A stretch of DNA of 64,000 nucleotides from Marinobacter fonticola (GCF_008122265.1 NZ_CP043042.1:496001-560000); one strand, 5' to 3'. Positions 25,411 through 34,785 are shown, numbered from the stretch's first letter. Translations and numbers: made by a program. The notes: a model not told the origin generated them from the sequence alone.

Positions 25411-25643
25411 GCAGTATCTCCAGCGGCCCTGCCGCGATACCGGTGAATTTCAAGCAAGCCGCCAGAATACCGACCTCACCCTGGCTTTCCATTATGCCTT
25501 GGTGGACTTCCTGCCTGACGTTTGCATGGGTAAGGCGTTAATTTTTTGAAGCTTATTCACATGCTCTTTAACCAATCTAGCCAAGAATGGCATGATCGAC
25601 ATTCAAATTCTCCACCCTGCATCTCTCTTCATGCTTCTACGCC

Positions 25644-26012
25644 ATGGCCTTTAAGCTCCAACCACACCAGATCGCCGTCTATGGCACGCTCAAGCGCGGT
25701 TGCGCTAATCACGCGCTTCTTCGCGGCGCACGCTACGTCGGTACCGACCGATTGCAGTCGATCGCGCTTTACGATCTCGGACACTACCCCGGTGCGAAGC
25801 TGGAAAGATCGCAAGGTATCGAGGTGGAAATCTACGCGGTGACGCCCCGGGGCTTGAACCTGTTGGATCGGTTGGAAGAACATATCCCCCGGGCGCCGGA
25901 GCGTAGCGTTTACGATCGCAAGCAGCTAGAAACCTGTCACGGACCGGCGTGGGTTTACCTGTACAGGCGACCGGTTAAAGGTCATCGGCGCATTGTGCGG
26001 GGTGGCTGGTGA
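25644..26012 (+). CDS. Gamma-glutamylcyclotransferase family protein (AIG2/YtfP-like)
   Basis: A 122-residue small protein with the family's substrate loop VYGTLKRGCANHALLRGARYVG and the later IEVEIYAVTPRGLNLLDRLEE segment, whose acidic residue matches the conserved catalytic position. Such proteins cleave gamma-glutamyl groups or related amides to give pyroglutamate, though many bacterial members are uncharacterised. The ATG at 25644 has no clear ribosome-binding site; no better start is visible in frame. It has no operon partner: a 128-base gap follows before the phosphoribosyltransferase. Confidence 0.8.
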   Translation: MAFKLQPHQIAVYGTLKRGCANHALLRGARYVGTDRLQSIALYDLGHYPGAKLERSQGIEVEIYAVTPRGLNLLDRLEEHIPRAPERSVYDRKQLETCHGPAWVYLYRRPVKGHRRIVRGGW

Positions 26013-26140
26013 AGCACTCGATGGGCGCCTGCTTTTCGGTTATTTTCTGACCAAGGCTTAATCTGGCTCGTCTTCCGGCCTTCAGATGTTAGGCTAAAAG
26101 CGTTCCTGTCGTATCCATCGATCACAGGGAGGGCAGAGCC

Positions 26141-26788
26141 ATGAGCAAGGTGTTCAAGAATAGGATAGATGCGGGACAACAACTGGCTGATAAACTGGAA
26201 GAACTCACCCTCGAAGACAATGCCCTGATACTGGGCTTGCCTCGAGGCGGCCTGCCGGTCGCCGCGGAGGTGGCTAACCGTCTTAATCTCGAACTGGACG
26301 TATTCAACGTTCGCAAACTGGGTGTGCCCGGTCAGTCCGAAGTGGCTATGGGCGCGATGACCGAAGACGGCACCCGCTACCTCAATCACGACCTGATCCA
26401 GGCGCTACAGATTAGCGATGCCGACATCGACCAGGTAGCCGCTCGCGAGCAAGCCACGTTGGAACGACGTGCCGAGGAATACCGCAGAGGGCGGAAGCAG
26501 CCCAGCTTCGAAGGGCGACAAGTGATATTGATTGACGACGGGCTGGCCACCGGCGCCACCATGCGCGCCGTCATCGAGTCGGTACGTCTTCAGAAGCCCG
26601 TGCGGATTACGGTGGCGGTGCCGGTAGCGGCACGGGACAGCGCAGACGCAATGCGGGGGATCACCGACGATTTCGTGTGTCCCTTGGAGCCGAGAGATTT
26701 TCGTGGCGTAGGTCTCTGGTACCAGGATTTTGCCCAGGTCAGCGACGATGAAGTGACGGAAATCCTCGCCCAGGCCCGCCGGCCGTAG
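26141..26788 (+). CDS. Phosphoribosyltransferase-fold protein
   Basis: A 215-residue type I phosphoribosyltransferase-like protein. The PRPP-binding motif is VILIDDGLATGATMRA, preceded by GLPRGGLPVAAEVA and NVRKLGVPGQSEVAMGA, a pattern seen in the predicted phosphoribosyltransferases often found fused or linked to dienelactone-hydrolase-like genes. A ribosome-binding site GGGAGG precedes the ATG. The substrate is unknown; it lacks features of HPRT, APRT or OPRT. It ends 18 bases from the convergent RNase Z gene. Confidence 0.85.
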   Translation: MSKVFKNRIDAGQQLADKLEELTLEDNALILGLPRGGLPVAAEVANRLNLELDVFNVRKLGVPGQSEVAMGAMTEDGTRYLNHDLIQALQISDADIDQVAAREQATLERRAEEYRRGRKQPSFEGRQVILIDDGLATGATMRAVIESVRLQKPVRITVAVPVAARDSADAMRGITDDFVCPLEPRDFRGVGLWYQDFAQVSDDEVTEILAQARRP

Positions 26789-26806
26789 GGCGAATAGGGT
26801 GGCTCC

Positions 26807-27784
26807 TTAGTTTTCCGGAGGGGCGACCCGGCTCAGCGTTAGGTCCTTGTGCAGCCGGTACTCATCGAAATCACGGGCCAGTTCCAGATGGCCGTTGTAG
26901 AACCGGCGCGCCTCTAATTCGATCTCGTCGATCTGCGGGGCGCCACCTTGCGTCAGTTGGTAGCGTGAGCTGAAGTGGGTGAGTATCAGGTTCGGTAGCC
27001 CGGCTGACTCGGCGAAGCGAGCCACTTGTTCTGCCGAGCTGTGCTGCGGCGCTGGACCGACACGGTTGGAGACAGCTTGGGTATAGGTGGATTCGTGGAT
27101 CAGGAGGTGGGCATCGGAGCAGGTCTCGTGCAATAGTTCCGGTGTATCGTTATCGCCACCCACCACAATGCGCCGGGGATCACGGGTGACCGCAGCGTAG
27201 GTGTCGCTCTTGAGTACGCGTCCGTCGTCCAGCACGACATCGCGTCCACGCTGAAGCTCGCCCCAGGCGGGGCCGGGTTCAATATCATCGGCTTCCAGCT
27301 CGTCGGTCAGAAGCTTGCGCTCCAGGTTTTGCTCCGTGAACGCATAGGCCACGCAGGGCACGCGATGGGACAGCGGTGCTGTCGTTACCTCCACATAGTC
27401 GTCCGACCATACAAAATCCGCCGCACCCACCTCGATAAAATCGACGTCGTAGCCCAACTGCGAGTCGCAAGCGGATAGCGCCGTCTCGACATAATTCCGG
27501 AGTGGCGCTGGCGCAATCAACGGCAGTGGCGACGTCCGGCCGGACATCGATGCACTGGCGAGCAAGCCAGGCAAACCGAACGCATGGTCGCCATGCACGT
27601 GGGTGATAAAGATGGCCCGCAGTTGAACCAGTGAATGCCGCGTATGCAGTAACTGATGCTGGGTTCCCTCACCGCAATCGATCAAGTACCAGCCCCTGGC
27701 TCCGCCATGTTGCAGAGCCAGTGCCGTGACGTTGCGAACCTTGGTGGGTGTACCCGCCGAGGTGCCTAGGAAGGTGAAATACAT
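26807..27784 (-). CDS. rnz: Ribonuclease Z (tRNA 3'-processing endonuclease)
   Basis: A 325-residue metallo-beta-lactamase-fold enzyme. It begins with FLGTSAGTPTKVRN, the classical RNase Z start, has the zinc motif FITHVHGDHAFGLPGLL, a later aspartate/histidine set (VVGGDNDTPEL, HESTYT) and LTHFSSRY. The length is typical of the short bacterial form. It removes 3' extensions from pre-tRNAs lacking encoded CCA and may act on other RNAs. A single-gene unit. Confidence 0.93.
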   Translation of the reverse strand: MYFTFLGTSAGTPTKVRNVTALALQHGGARGWYLIDCGEGTQHQLLHTRHSLVQLRAIFITHVHGDHAFGLPGLLASASMSGRTSPLPLIAPAPLRNYVETALSACDSQLGYDVDFIEVGAADFVWSDDYVEVTTAPLSHRVPCVAYAFTEQNLERKLLTDELEADDIEPGPAWGELQRGRDVVLDDGRVLKSDTYAAVTRDPRRIVVGGDNDTPELLHETCSDAHLLIHESTYTQAVSNRVGPAPQHSSAEQVARFAESAGLPNLILTHFSSRYQLTQGGAPQIDEIELEARRFYNGHLELARDFDEYRLHKDLTLSRVAPPEN

Positions 27785-27818
27785 GGCGATATCAAAACCT
27801 GTTTGTTTTCATCCTATG

Positions 27819-29297
27819 CTACGAAGCTGCCTTTTCCGCCTGATACCGTTCCCGTCCCGCACGTTCTTTCAGTCTTTCAATACACTCCCGGAACGTTCGG
27901 CTGATCAACGTCTGGTCCTCGATCATGGCCATCATCGGCCAAGTCGCCCGTTCGCCAATCCGGATATACATTTCCAGATCGGTCTCGCTGGGGTTGGCGA
28001 GCACTTTGCGATAGAGCATCGGCTTGAATGGAAACTGGATATTGATATCCCCCAGGTAGGACTGGGTCGCCATGGCGTGAGCTTGCTCGAGCAGAGGGCG
28101 GACCATCGTCGACGACCAGGTGTTGCTTGTCAGCTCCAGCACGGTCGCAACATGGGCATGCAGGATCGACGATGCGGCCTGCTTGAGGGATGCCCGGTAG
28201 CCACGCTCGAAACGGTGGCTGATAAAAGGCAGCACGTGTGGGTTCGCTTGGCTGACGATGGTTTTGTTGACGTTGTGCAGGCGCGCCAAGCGCATGTGCG
28301 GCAGGTCGCCCTGAACACTGCCGTCGATCCATCGCTCGGTCGGCATGTAGGGCGTTTCGCCCTTGCCGTCACCGGATTGGTCCCGGGCTTTCAGGGTCAC
28401 CGAGGGGAAAATACCGGGTACGGCGCATGAGGCCAGCACAGCCGAATCGATCGTGACATTCGGCGAGGCCAATTCGTTCAGCAGACGTGGCTTCTGACGC
28501 GTGCGTGTTGGGGAGACGGAGATGTTCAGGGTGCGTCCGCTGCGCTCGAACGCTTCCCGGAAACTGTAGCTGCCGATATTGGTACGGATATGTTCGTGGA
28601 GCTGGGCCTGATCCATGGCGAAACCATCGCGCCAGATCTCGTCGAGTTTCAGCCAGCGCAGGGCGTCGCGGTGCACCCGTTCGGGATGATCGAAAAATTC
28701 CGCCAATTCCGTATTGTTGCGGCTGCAGACGCTGGCGGCAATGATGGCCCCCATGCTGGAGCCGGCAATGACGTCCGGCAGCAGGTGCTGGCGCCAAAGT
28801 GCCCGGGTAACGCCTAAATGATAGATGCCGAAGGCTGCGCCACCGCTGAGCATCAGCGCCGGTTGGCCGAACACCTTCTCCGCCTGGCGGAACATCTGCA
28901 GTTTCTCGGCCGCCGAGACGCCCGGCTGCTTTTGGTCGCAGATGGTGTTCATGCTGCGCCGGACTTCGCCGAGGAATTCGGTGACTACCAGTTTCGTGCC
29001 GGTGCGGGCGCGGGCGTAAAGATCCGGGTTGGAGAGTTCGCCCAGGTGGCGGTACAGGCTTTCCTGGAGAACGCGGGTTAGGGCAGCGGTCTGGCCCTGC
29101 TCACGGTATTTACGCATCAACTGGATATGCTCACGAATCAGCGACCCGTGCAGCATGTCCGTTTCGCCTTCCTGGCGCCACTTCAGTGCGCCGTCGAGCT
29201 CGTCCAGTTTCTCCGCGATCTCCCGCCACCGCTCGAAAGAGTCGGCTTCGGTGAGTTGGTGTTTGAGCTGTTTACGTACCTTGGCTTTGGTGTTCAT
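27819..29297 (-). CDS. Patatin-like phospholipase with N-terminal DUF3336 domain
   Basis: A 492-residue serine lipase-like protein. The first 110 residues form the helical DUF3336 region (RWREIAEKLDELDG). The patatin domain shows the oxyanion loop LSGGAAFGIYHLG, the nucleophile elbow GSSMGAII (G-x-S-x-G) and the catalytic aspartate in WIDGSVQGDLP, giving the Ser-Asp dyad. Relatives include the yeast triacylglycerol lipases Tgl3/4/5 and many bacterial proteins. It probably hydrolyses phospholipid or neutral lipid at the inner membrane. No signal peptide is visible. It is 34 bases upstream of rnz on the same strand and could be cotranscribed. Confidence 0.88.
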   Translation of the reverse strand: MNTKAKVRKQLKHQLTEADSFERWREIAEKLDELDGALKWRQEGETDMLHGSLIREHIQLMRKYREQGQTAALTRVLQESLYRHLGELSNPDLYARARTGTKLVVTEFLGEVRRSMNTICDQKQPGVSAAEKLQMFRQAEKVFGQPALMLSGGAAFGIYHLGVTRALWRQHLLPDVIAGSSMGAIIAASVCSRNNTELAEFFDHPERVHRDALRWLKLDEIWRDGFAMDQAQLHEHIRTNIGSYSFREAFERSGRTLNISVSPTRTRQKPRLLNELASPNVTIDSAVLASCAVPGIFPSVTLKARDQSGDGKGETPYMPTERWIDGSVQGDLPHMRLARLHNVNKTIVSQANPHVLPFISHRFERGYRASLKQAASSILHAHVATVLELTSNTWSSTMVRPLLEQAHAMATQSYLGDINIQFPFKPMLYRKVLANPSETDLEMYIRIGERATWPMMAMIEDQTLISRTFRECIERLKERAGRERYQAEKAAS

Positions 29298-29338
29298 AGC
29301 TCACACGATAGCGTATCGATCGCGATCGAGGTAGGGCT

Positions 29339-29974
29339 TCACCCATTCAGCCGCTGCCACGCCGCCACGTAGGCATCGGCGTTTTGGCGCAGTGTCGCTG
29401 CGTCGTGGCCCGGTTTGTAGAGGCCCGATCCCAACCCAAAGCCTTTGGCGCCGGCATGGGCAAAGGTGGCCAGATTATCGGGCATGACACCGCCGGTCGG
29501 TGCGACGACTGTCCCCTTGGGCAGCACCGAGAGCAGGGCCTTGATACCGGATGGACCGACAAGTTCTGCCGGGAATATCTTCAGGGCTTCAGCACCGGCT
29601 TGGAGTGCGGCAAAGGCTTCGGTGGGCGTCATGACGCCGGGTAGCACATCGAGCCCCCGGTGTACGCCAGCGCGAATCACGTCCGGATCTGCATGGGGCA
29701 TCACCATCAGCTGCCCACCTGCCTGCTTCAAGGTTTCGACGTCTGAGGGCCGGGTTACTGTGCCGGCACCGATCAGCGCCCGATCACCAAACCGCTCGGC
29801 CAGCGCCGCGATGCTCTCGAAGGGATCAGGGGAGTTCAGCGGTACTTCGATCAGGCGAAAGCCCGCGTCGATCAGCGCACTGCCCAGGTCGATAGCTTCG
29901 TCCGGACGCATACCGCGGAGGATGGCGATCAGCGGCATGTCTTCGAAATAGCGGTTGAATGCGGTGCTTGGCAT
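29339..29974 (-). CDS. dgoA: 2-dehydro-3-deoxy-6-phosphogalactonate aldolase
   Basis: A 211-residue class I aldolase of the KDPG/KDPGal family. The sequence LIAILRGMRPDEA, IEVPLNSPDPFESI, IGAGTVTRPSDVE and the Schiff-base lysine region EALKIFPAELVGPSGIKAL are clear; the PLNSPDPFES segment fits DgoA better than the KDPG aldolase Eda. It should split KDPGal into pyruvate and glyceraldehyde-3-phosphate. It is the last gene of the operon dehydratase-dgoK-dgoA, 15 bases after dgoK. A homologous role on 6-phosphogluconate cannot be fully excluded. Confidence 0.9.
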   Translation of the reverse strand: MPSTAFNRYFEDMPLIAILRGMRPDEAIDLGSALIDAGFRLIEVPLNSPDPFESIAALAERFGDRALIGAGTVTRPSDVETLKQAGGQLMVMPHADPDVIRAGVHRGLDVLPGVMTPTEAFAALQAGAEALKIFPAELVGPSGIKALLSVLPKGTVVAPTGGVMPDNLATFAHAGAKGFGLGSGLYKPGHDAATLRQNADAYVAAWQRLNG

Positions 29975-29989
29975 GGCGGTATCCTGTGC

Positions 29990-30928
29990 TCAGTTCCGGA
30001 TAAGATCGGCGTGGGTGGCTAAGTGGTGGAGACCGGCGATGGCCGCGGCGTCGCCGTCGATGCACCGGGTGTTTACACCTCTCGCGTCGAGGGCGTCAGC
30101 GTATAGCGCCGTTAATTGACGGTTGGCAATCAGCGTGACGGTGCCCTGGGGTTTCAGCGCGTCTACCATGGCGTGGACTTCCGAACCGATCAGCAGGCCG
30201 GAAAGGTACGCTGCCGACGCCTGTGGTGGCAGATCGCCCAGCAGCACTTCGGTGCGTGCACTGAATAAGTGATGTAGCAAACCGCCGGGCTGATCGGTTT
30301 GCGCCAGACCCTGGCGGAAAGCCTGCGGATCGTGCTCGCCCTGGGTGGTGTAGCGTTTCAACAGCGTGTGGCTGCGGAGCGCGGCGTAGACATCACCGGT
30401 CATGCAGGTGCTGAACGTCATTACGCGCCGTCCCTCAAGCGATACCCATTTGGAGTGGGTGCCGGGTAGGCAGAACGTTTGCGCATCAGGCTTGGTGCCT
30501 TGAAGCGCACCGAGAATCTGAATTTCTTCGCCGCGCATGACATCGTGGTTGCCGGACATTGAACGCCCCCGCAGGCCGGGGACGATATAGGCCTGACGGT
30601 GGCCTTCGAGTTCGGGGACCGGCGCTAGTGCTTGAGCCATATCGTCCAGGCTGGCCGGACATTCCAGGTAGGGCACTTCAACCAACCCCTCGGCACTGCC
30701 GATCATGCCGGCCATGAGAAGAGGTGTATCCGGCAGGGCCGATAGCCAGGGTGCCAGCAATTCGGTCAAGGTGCTTGCCAGCATGCCCTTCTCCAGCTGC
30801 AGTAAGCCCTTCGGTGCCTGAATGCGATCGAGAATCTCACCTGCGTCATCAAGCAGTGCCGCGCGGAAATTGCTGGTCCCCCAGTCAACCGTAATCAGCT
30901 TGCCGGCCTGAATACTTTCGCCGGCCAT
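29990..30928 (-). CDS. dgoK: 2-dehydro-3-deoxygalactonokinase
   Basis: A 312-residue DgoK-family sugar-acid kinase. The phosphate-1 motif is ITVDWGTSNFRAALLD, followed by PLLMAGMIGSAEGLVEVPYLECPA, GEEIQILGAL, FCLPGTHSKWV and the adenosine-side GLLIGSEVHAM region, all as in DgoK. It phosphorylates 2-keto-3-deoxygalactonate to KDPGal with ATP. Its start is only one base after the dehydratase stop, and the ribosome-binding site GGGAG lies in the end of that gene, so the genes are tightly coupled. Confidence 0.92.
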   Translation of the reverse strand: MAGESIQAGKLITVDWGTSNFRAALLDDAGEILDRIQAPKGLLQLEKGMLASTLTELLAPWLSALPDTPLLMAGMIGSAEGLVEVPYLECPASLDDMAQALAPVPELEGHRQAYIVPGLRGRSMSGNHDVMRGEEIQILGALQGTKPDAQTFCLPGTHSKWVSLEGRRVMTFSTCMTGDVYAALRSHTLLKRYTTQGEHDPQAFRQGLAQTDQPGGLLHHLFSARTEVLLGDLPPQASAAYLSGLLIGSEVHAMVDALKPQGTVTLIANRQLTALYADALDARGVNTRCIDGDAAAIAGLHHLATHADLIRN

Positions 30929-30929
30929 A

Positions 30930-32657
30930 TCAATGGGACTCCCGTGTCACGATATGGCCGCTGCCGCCGACCAGAAAGTCCAGGTCAGCCCCATGCTCGG
31001 CCTGCAGGACATGGTCGATGTAGAGCCGGTAGTAGCCACGGGTGTGGGGTGTCTCCGGGGCTTCCCATTCAGTCTGGCGCTGGATCAGCTCGTCCGGCGG
31101 GATATCCAGATGAAGCTGACGGGCTTCCACATCCAGCTCGATCCAGTCGCCGTTCTGAACCAGGGCCAAGGGGCCGCCTTCATTGGCTTCCGGCGAGATA
31201 TGCAGGACCACGGTGCCGAAGGCGGTGCCGCTCATGCGGGCATCGGACAGGCGCACCATGTCCGTCACGCCTTTTTCCAGCAGCTTGGGTGGCAGCGGCA
31301 TATTGCCCACTTCCGGCATGCCGGGGTAACCCTTGGGGCCACAGCCTTTGAGAACGAGGATGGAGTTCTCGTCCACATCCAGGTCCGGATCATCGATGCG
31401 GGCCTTGAAGTCTTCGATGGTCTCGAAGACCACCGCCCGGCCCCGGTGCTTGAGTAACGATTCGCTGGCGGCGGACGGTTTGATGATGGCGCCATTGGGG
31501 CAGAGGTTGCCTTTGAGTACGGCGATACCCGCGGCCGGGCGCACCGGGTTGTCCATCGGGCGAATAACGTCGTCATCGAAGCATTCCACCGCGTCCAGGG
31601 CATCGCCGATCCGGCCACCAGAGATGCTGGGAGCGTCCAAATGAAGCCGATCCGCCAGGCGCTTGAGCACCACCGGCACACCGCCGTTGTAGTGGAAGTC
31701 TTCCATCAGGTATTTGCCCGACGGCATCAGGTTGATCAGCAGCGGAATCTCCCGGCCCAGGCGGTCGAAGTCTTCCAGGGTCAGATCGATACCCAGGCGG
31801 CCGGCCATGGCCAGCAGGTGGACCACCGCGTTGGTGGAGCCGCCAATCGCCGCGTTCACTTTGATGGCATTCTCGAAGGCTTCGCGGGTAAGCACTTTGG
31901 AGATGGTCAGGTCTTCGTGAACCATTTCGACCAAACGCTTGCCCGTCAGATGTGCTAACACGCGGCGGCGGGAATCCACCGCCGGGAGCGTGCCGTTCAG
32001 CGGCAGCGACAGGCCCATGGCTTCCATCAGCGAGGCCATGGTGGAAGCGGTGCCCATGGTCATGCAGGTACCGACACTGCGGGACATGCAGCTTTCGGCA
32101 TTGAGGAATTCCGGCAGGCTCATGGTGCCGGCCCGCACTTGTTCGCTGAACTTCCACACGTCCGTGCCCGAGCCAATATCCCGGCCCCGGTACTTGCCGT
32201 TGAGCATGGGGCCGGAGGAAATCACCGCCGTGGGCAGATTCACGCTGGCGGCGCCCATCACCTGGCCTGGCGTAGTCTTATCGCAACCGCCCAGCAGCAC
32301 CACGCCGTCCAGCGGATTGGCGCGGATCGATTCTTCCACCTCCATGCTCAGCAAATTGCGGAACAGCATGGCGGTGGGGCGCATCTGGGTCTCGCCCAGG
32401 GACATGGCGGGGAATTCCAGCGGCACCCCGCCGGCTTCCCATACGCCTTTCTTGACGAACTCGGCGATGTCGCGCAGGTGGGAATTACAGGGGGTGATTT
32501 CCGACCAGGTGTTGCAGATCCCGATCACCGGACGACCGTCAAACGCGTGGTCCGGGAACCCCTGGCTCTTCATCCAGCTGCGGTGGATAAACCCGTCGCG
32601 GTCCAGCTTGCCGTACCACTGCTGGCTGCGAAGTTTGCGGTCCTTGTCGTTGCTCAA
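30930..32657 (-). CDS. IlvD/Edd-family sugar-acid dehydratase (galactonate/arabinonate dehydratase type)
   Basis: A 575-residue iron-sulfur dehydratase. The start RSQQWYGKLDRDGFIHRSWMK and segments GICNTWSEITPCNSHL, LLGGCDKTTPG, the cluster-binding SVGTCMTMGTASTM, NAAIGGSTNAVVHL and GPKGYPGMPEVGN match the L-arabinonate/D-xylonate branch of IlvD/Edd. Conserved cysteines at CDK and TCMT fit the 2Fe-2S form. Canonical D-galactonate dehydratase (DgoD) belongs to the enolase superfamily, so this would be a non-orthologous replacement: its operon partners dgoK and dgoA require 2-keto-3-deoxygalactonate. L-arabinonate as additional substrate is likely from family knowledge. First gene of the minus operon, behind IclR-type operators. 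Confidence 0.88.
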   Translation of the reverse strand: MSNDKDRKLRSQQWYGKLDRDGFIHRSWMKSQGFPDHAFDGRPVIGICNTWSEITPCNSHLRDIAEFVKKGVWEAGGVPLEFPAMSLGETQMRPTAMLFRNLLSMEVEESIRANPLDGVVLLGGCDKTTPGQVMGAASVNLPTAVISSGPMLNGKYRGRDIGSGTDVWKFSEQVRAGTMSLPEFLNAESCMSRSVGTCMTMGTASTMASLMEAMGLSLPLNGTLPAVDSRRRVLAHLTGKRLVEMVHEDLTISKVLTREAFENAIKVNAAIGGSTNAVVHLLAMAGRLGIDLTLEDFDRLGREIPLLINLMPSGKYLMEDFHYNGGVPVVLKRLADRLHLDAPSISGGRIGDALDAVECFDDDVIRPMDNPVRPAAGIAVLKGNLCPNGAIIKPSAASESLLKHRGRAVVFETIEDFKARIDDPDLDVDENSILVLKGCGPKGYPGMPEVGNMPLPPKLLEKGVTDMVRLSDARMSGTAFGTVVLHISPEANEGGPLALVQNGDWIELDVEARQLHLDIPPDELIQRQTEWEAPETPHTRGYYRLYIDHVLQAEHGADLDFLVGGSGHIVTRESH

Positions 32658-32843
32658 CTTAATGTCTCCAGTGTTCGGTTTGAATCTTTCGCTAGGGCGT
32701 CTCTGCTCAACGCTTTGTCTCTGGGTGCAAGGGATTATTTAGCGGTTCCTTGGGATCTGTTTGCTTTGACCGGGCGGAGGGCTGTCCCATTCACAATCAG
32801 TTTAGTCGCCGGTTTAGGTCCTGTATTTCATGGGCAGGATACA

Positions 32844-32874
32844 AACATTAGTTCCTTATAATGGAACTAATGTT
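32844..32874. promoter_or_regulatory. Perfect 12-base inverted repeat, probable IclR operator 1
   Basis: AACATTAGTTCC (32844-32855) and GGAACTAATGTT (32863-32874) are exact complements around a 7-base centre, TTATAAT. The half-site core TTCC/GGAA and the central AT stretch resemble IclR-family operators. It lies between the divergent dehydratase and iclR genes, 187 bases from the dehydratase start. An overlapping GGAAC-TAAT-GTTCC palindrome extends to 32876. Confidence 0.75.
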
Positions 32875-32983
32875 CCGAATATTTGGATAAGTTTGAAGTT
32901 TAATGAGTTCTAGTGTCAAGCAGGGCGGCTTTGTAACAACTTTGTTACGTTTGCCGATAACCTTGACGTAGGTAAATTAAAAC

Positions 32984-32999
32984 GTCCATATTATGGAAC
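32984..32999. promoter_or_regulatory. Probable IclR operator 2
   Basis: GTCC-ATATTAT-GGAAC repeats the TCC-N7-GGA pattern of operator 1, with exact TCCATA/TATGGA arms around one base. A third, weaker right half (CGGAACG) follows at about 33015. The site is 52 bases upstream of the iclR start, suited to autoregulation. The rest of the 393-base divergent region (32658-33050) contains no gene; I see no clear -35/-10 pair with ideal spacing. Confidence 0.65.
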
Positions 33000-33050
33000 T
33001 TATATCCTTTATGTCGGAACGTTCTGCTGGATTTAAAAAGGAGTATCCGG

Positions 33051-33827
33051 ATGTCGTCGATTGACAAGGCGATTCAAGTGCTGGAGGCCGTCTGTGACAG
33101 TGCAGAGCCGGTGCGATTCACCGACCTCGTGACCCGCCTCAAGCTGCCCAAGTCGACGGCTCACCGGCTATTGACCACGCTGCTGGAGCAGGGTTTGGTG
33201 CGCTACGACCGGATTGAGCAGCGTTATTCGCCGGGCTACCGGCTGTTAACGCTGGCGCAGCGGACCTGGGCAGGAATGGATATCCCACGGGCGGCGAAGG
33301 ACTACATGCAACGCCTACTGCAACAGGCGGGTGAGACGGTGCATTTGGCGGTGGTCGACGGCAACGAAATTATCTACGTCGACAAGCTGGAGAGTCCGAA
33401 GACCGTACGCCTATATTCGGCGGTTGGTAAGCGCGGGCCGATGTATTGTACCGGCGTCGGCAAAGCCATCCTGGCCTACCTGAGTCAGGAGCGTCAGGAC
33501 GAGGTTATCGCCCAGACGACCTTTCAGCGGCATACGGCGCACACGCTCAGCGACGCACGGGCCTTGAGGCAGGCACTGGCGGATATCCGGGTAAGGGGCT
33601 GCGCACTGGATATGGAGGAGCACGAAGAGGGCATCCGTTGCGTGGCGGCACCGATTTTCAATTTCCGCGGTGACGTCGTGGCGAGTATCAGTGTGACCTC
33701 GGTGGCCTCTCGGATGACGAATACACGATTGCAGGATCTGCAGCCGGTGGTGCTGGACATCGCCCGCAGTATTTCGCGGGAATTGGGCTTCTTGCCCAAT
33801 GACGGCCTGAACCGGACGGCAGGCTGA
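33051..33827 (+). CDS. IclR-family transcriptional regulator of sugar-acid genes
   Basis: A 258-residue regulator. Residues about 1-65 are the winged helix-turn-helix (IDKAIQVLEAV, RFTDLVTRLKLPKSTAHRLLTTLLEQGLVRYD), and residues 80-250 are the IclR effector-binding domain (AVVDGNEIIYVDKLESPKTVR, MYCTGVGKAILAYL, VAAPIFNFRGDVVASISVT). Its divergent position and the paired palindromes upstream make it the likely local repressor of dehydratase-dgoK-dgoA and of the lactonase and transporter genes that follow it. The effector is probably a sugar acid or its keto-deoxy product. Confidence 0.9.
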   Translation: MSSIDKAIQVLEAVCDSAEPVRFTDLVTRLKLPKSTAHRLLTTLLEQGLVRYDRIEQRYSPGYRLLTLAQRTWAGMDIPRAAKDYMQRLLQQAGETVHLAVVDGNEIIYVDKLESPKTVRLYSAVGKRGPMYCTGVGKAILAYLSQERQDEVIAQTTFQRHTAHTLSDARALRQALADIRVRGCALDMEEHEEGIRCVAAPIFNFRGDVVASISVTSVASRMTNTRLQDLQPVVLDIARSISRELGFLPNDGLNRTAG

Positions 33828-33897
33828 AGCCAGTGAGCCTGCAAGCCTCCTTAGGCTCATCAAACAAAACAACAAACCACGGTTAGGAGGGCGGCGA

Positions 33898-34785
33898 ATG
33901 AAATTCCAGCCTGTGAGCACCGATCGCTTCATGCTGGGGGAAGGCCCCCACTGGGATGAAGCAAAGCAGGAACTGCTCTGGGTCGATATTGCCGGACGGC
34001 AAGCGTATGTCTGGCAACCCGGTACCGATCGACCGCGTCGATGGGCTTTCGATGAGCCCGTCAGCGCCATCGTGCCGAGAACGAATGGCCACTATCTGGT
34101 GGCAACAGGCCGCGGCGCTTACGATCTCGATCCGGAGACCAGCGCCCTCACACCGATCGCCGAACCCGCTGACGAACATCCCCGCAATCGCACCAACGAA
34201 GCTCGCGTCGACCCGCGGGGGCGTTTCTGGTTGGCGTCGATGGAAAACAATATCGGCCCTGGCGGTGAGAGCCTTCCCGTGGAGCAGAGCACCGGCATGC
34301 TCTGGTGTATCGATACGGATCGGAGTCTGCGGCAAGTGGAAACGGAAATCGGCATCAGCAATAGCCTGGTGTGGAGCCCCGATCACAAGCAGATGTATTT
34401 CGCCGATACCCTCAAGAGCGTTATCTGGGTCTACGACTGGGACGCGGACACAGGTCATCCCTCCAACCGTCGCGTATTTGCGGATACGCAAGGCTACGGC
34501 CACCCGGACGGTTCTGCGATGGACGAGGATGGCTGTCTGTGGAACGCCCGTTGGGGCGCTGGCTGCATTATCCGTTACCGGCCGGACGGGAGCATCGACC
34601 GCATCGTGGACGTGCCCGCGCGCTGCCCGAGCAGTTGCGTGTTCGGCGGTGAAGACCGGCGCACGCTGTATGTGACGACCGCCCACTTCGGTCTGGATCC
34701 AGCGGAGCGCGGGGAAATGGATGGAGCCCTGCTTGCGGCTCGAACGGATGTGGTCGGCCAGGCTTGCTCGCCTTTCGCCGGTTGA
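33898..34785 (+). CDS. SMP-30/gluconolactonase-family sugar lactonase
   Basis: A 295-residue six-bladed beta-propeller lactonase. It has the metal-binding glutamate in LGEGPHWDEAKQELLWVDI, the asparagine/aspartate ligands in NEARVDPRGRFWLASM and SNSLVWSPDHKQMYFADT, and the late GHPDGSAMDEDGCLWNA. Such enzymes open the lactone made by sugar dehydrogenases, giving here galactonate or arabinonate for the dehydratase. It follows iclR by 70 bases, with TAGGAGGG before the ATG, and precedes the symporter gene. Confidence 0.9.
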   Translation: MKFQPVSTDRFMLGEGPHWDEAKQELLWVDIAGRQAYVWQPGTDRPRRWAFDEPVSAIVPRTNGHYLVATGRGAYDLDPETSALTPIAEPADEHPRNRTNEARVDPRGRFWLASMENNIGPGGESLPVEQSTGMLWCIDTDRSLRQVETEIGISNSLVWSPDHKQMYFADTLKSVIWVYDWDADTGHPSNRRVFADTQGYGHPDGSAMDEDGCLWNARWGAGCIIRYRPDGSIDRIVDVPARCPSSCVFGGEDRRTLYVTTAHFGLDPAERGEMDGALLAARTDVVGQACSPFAG

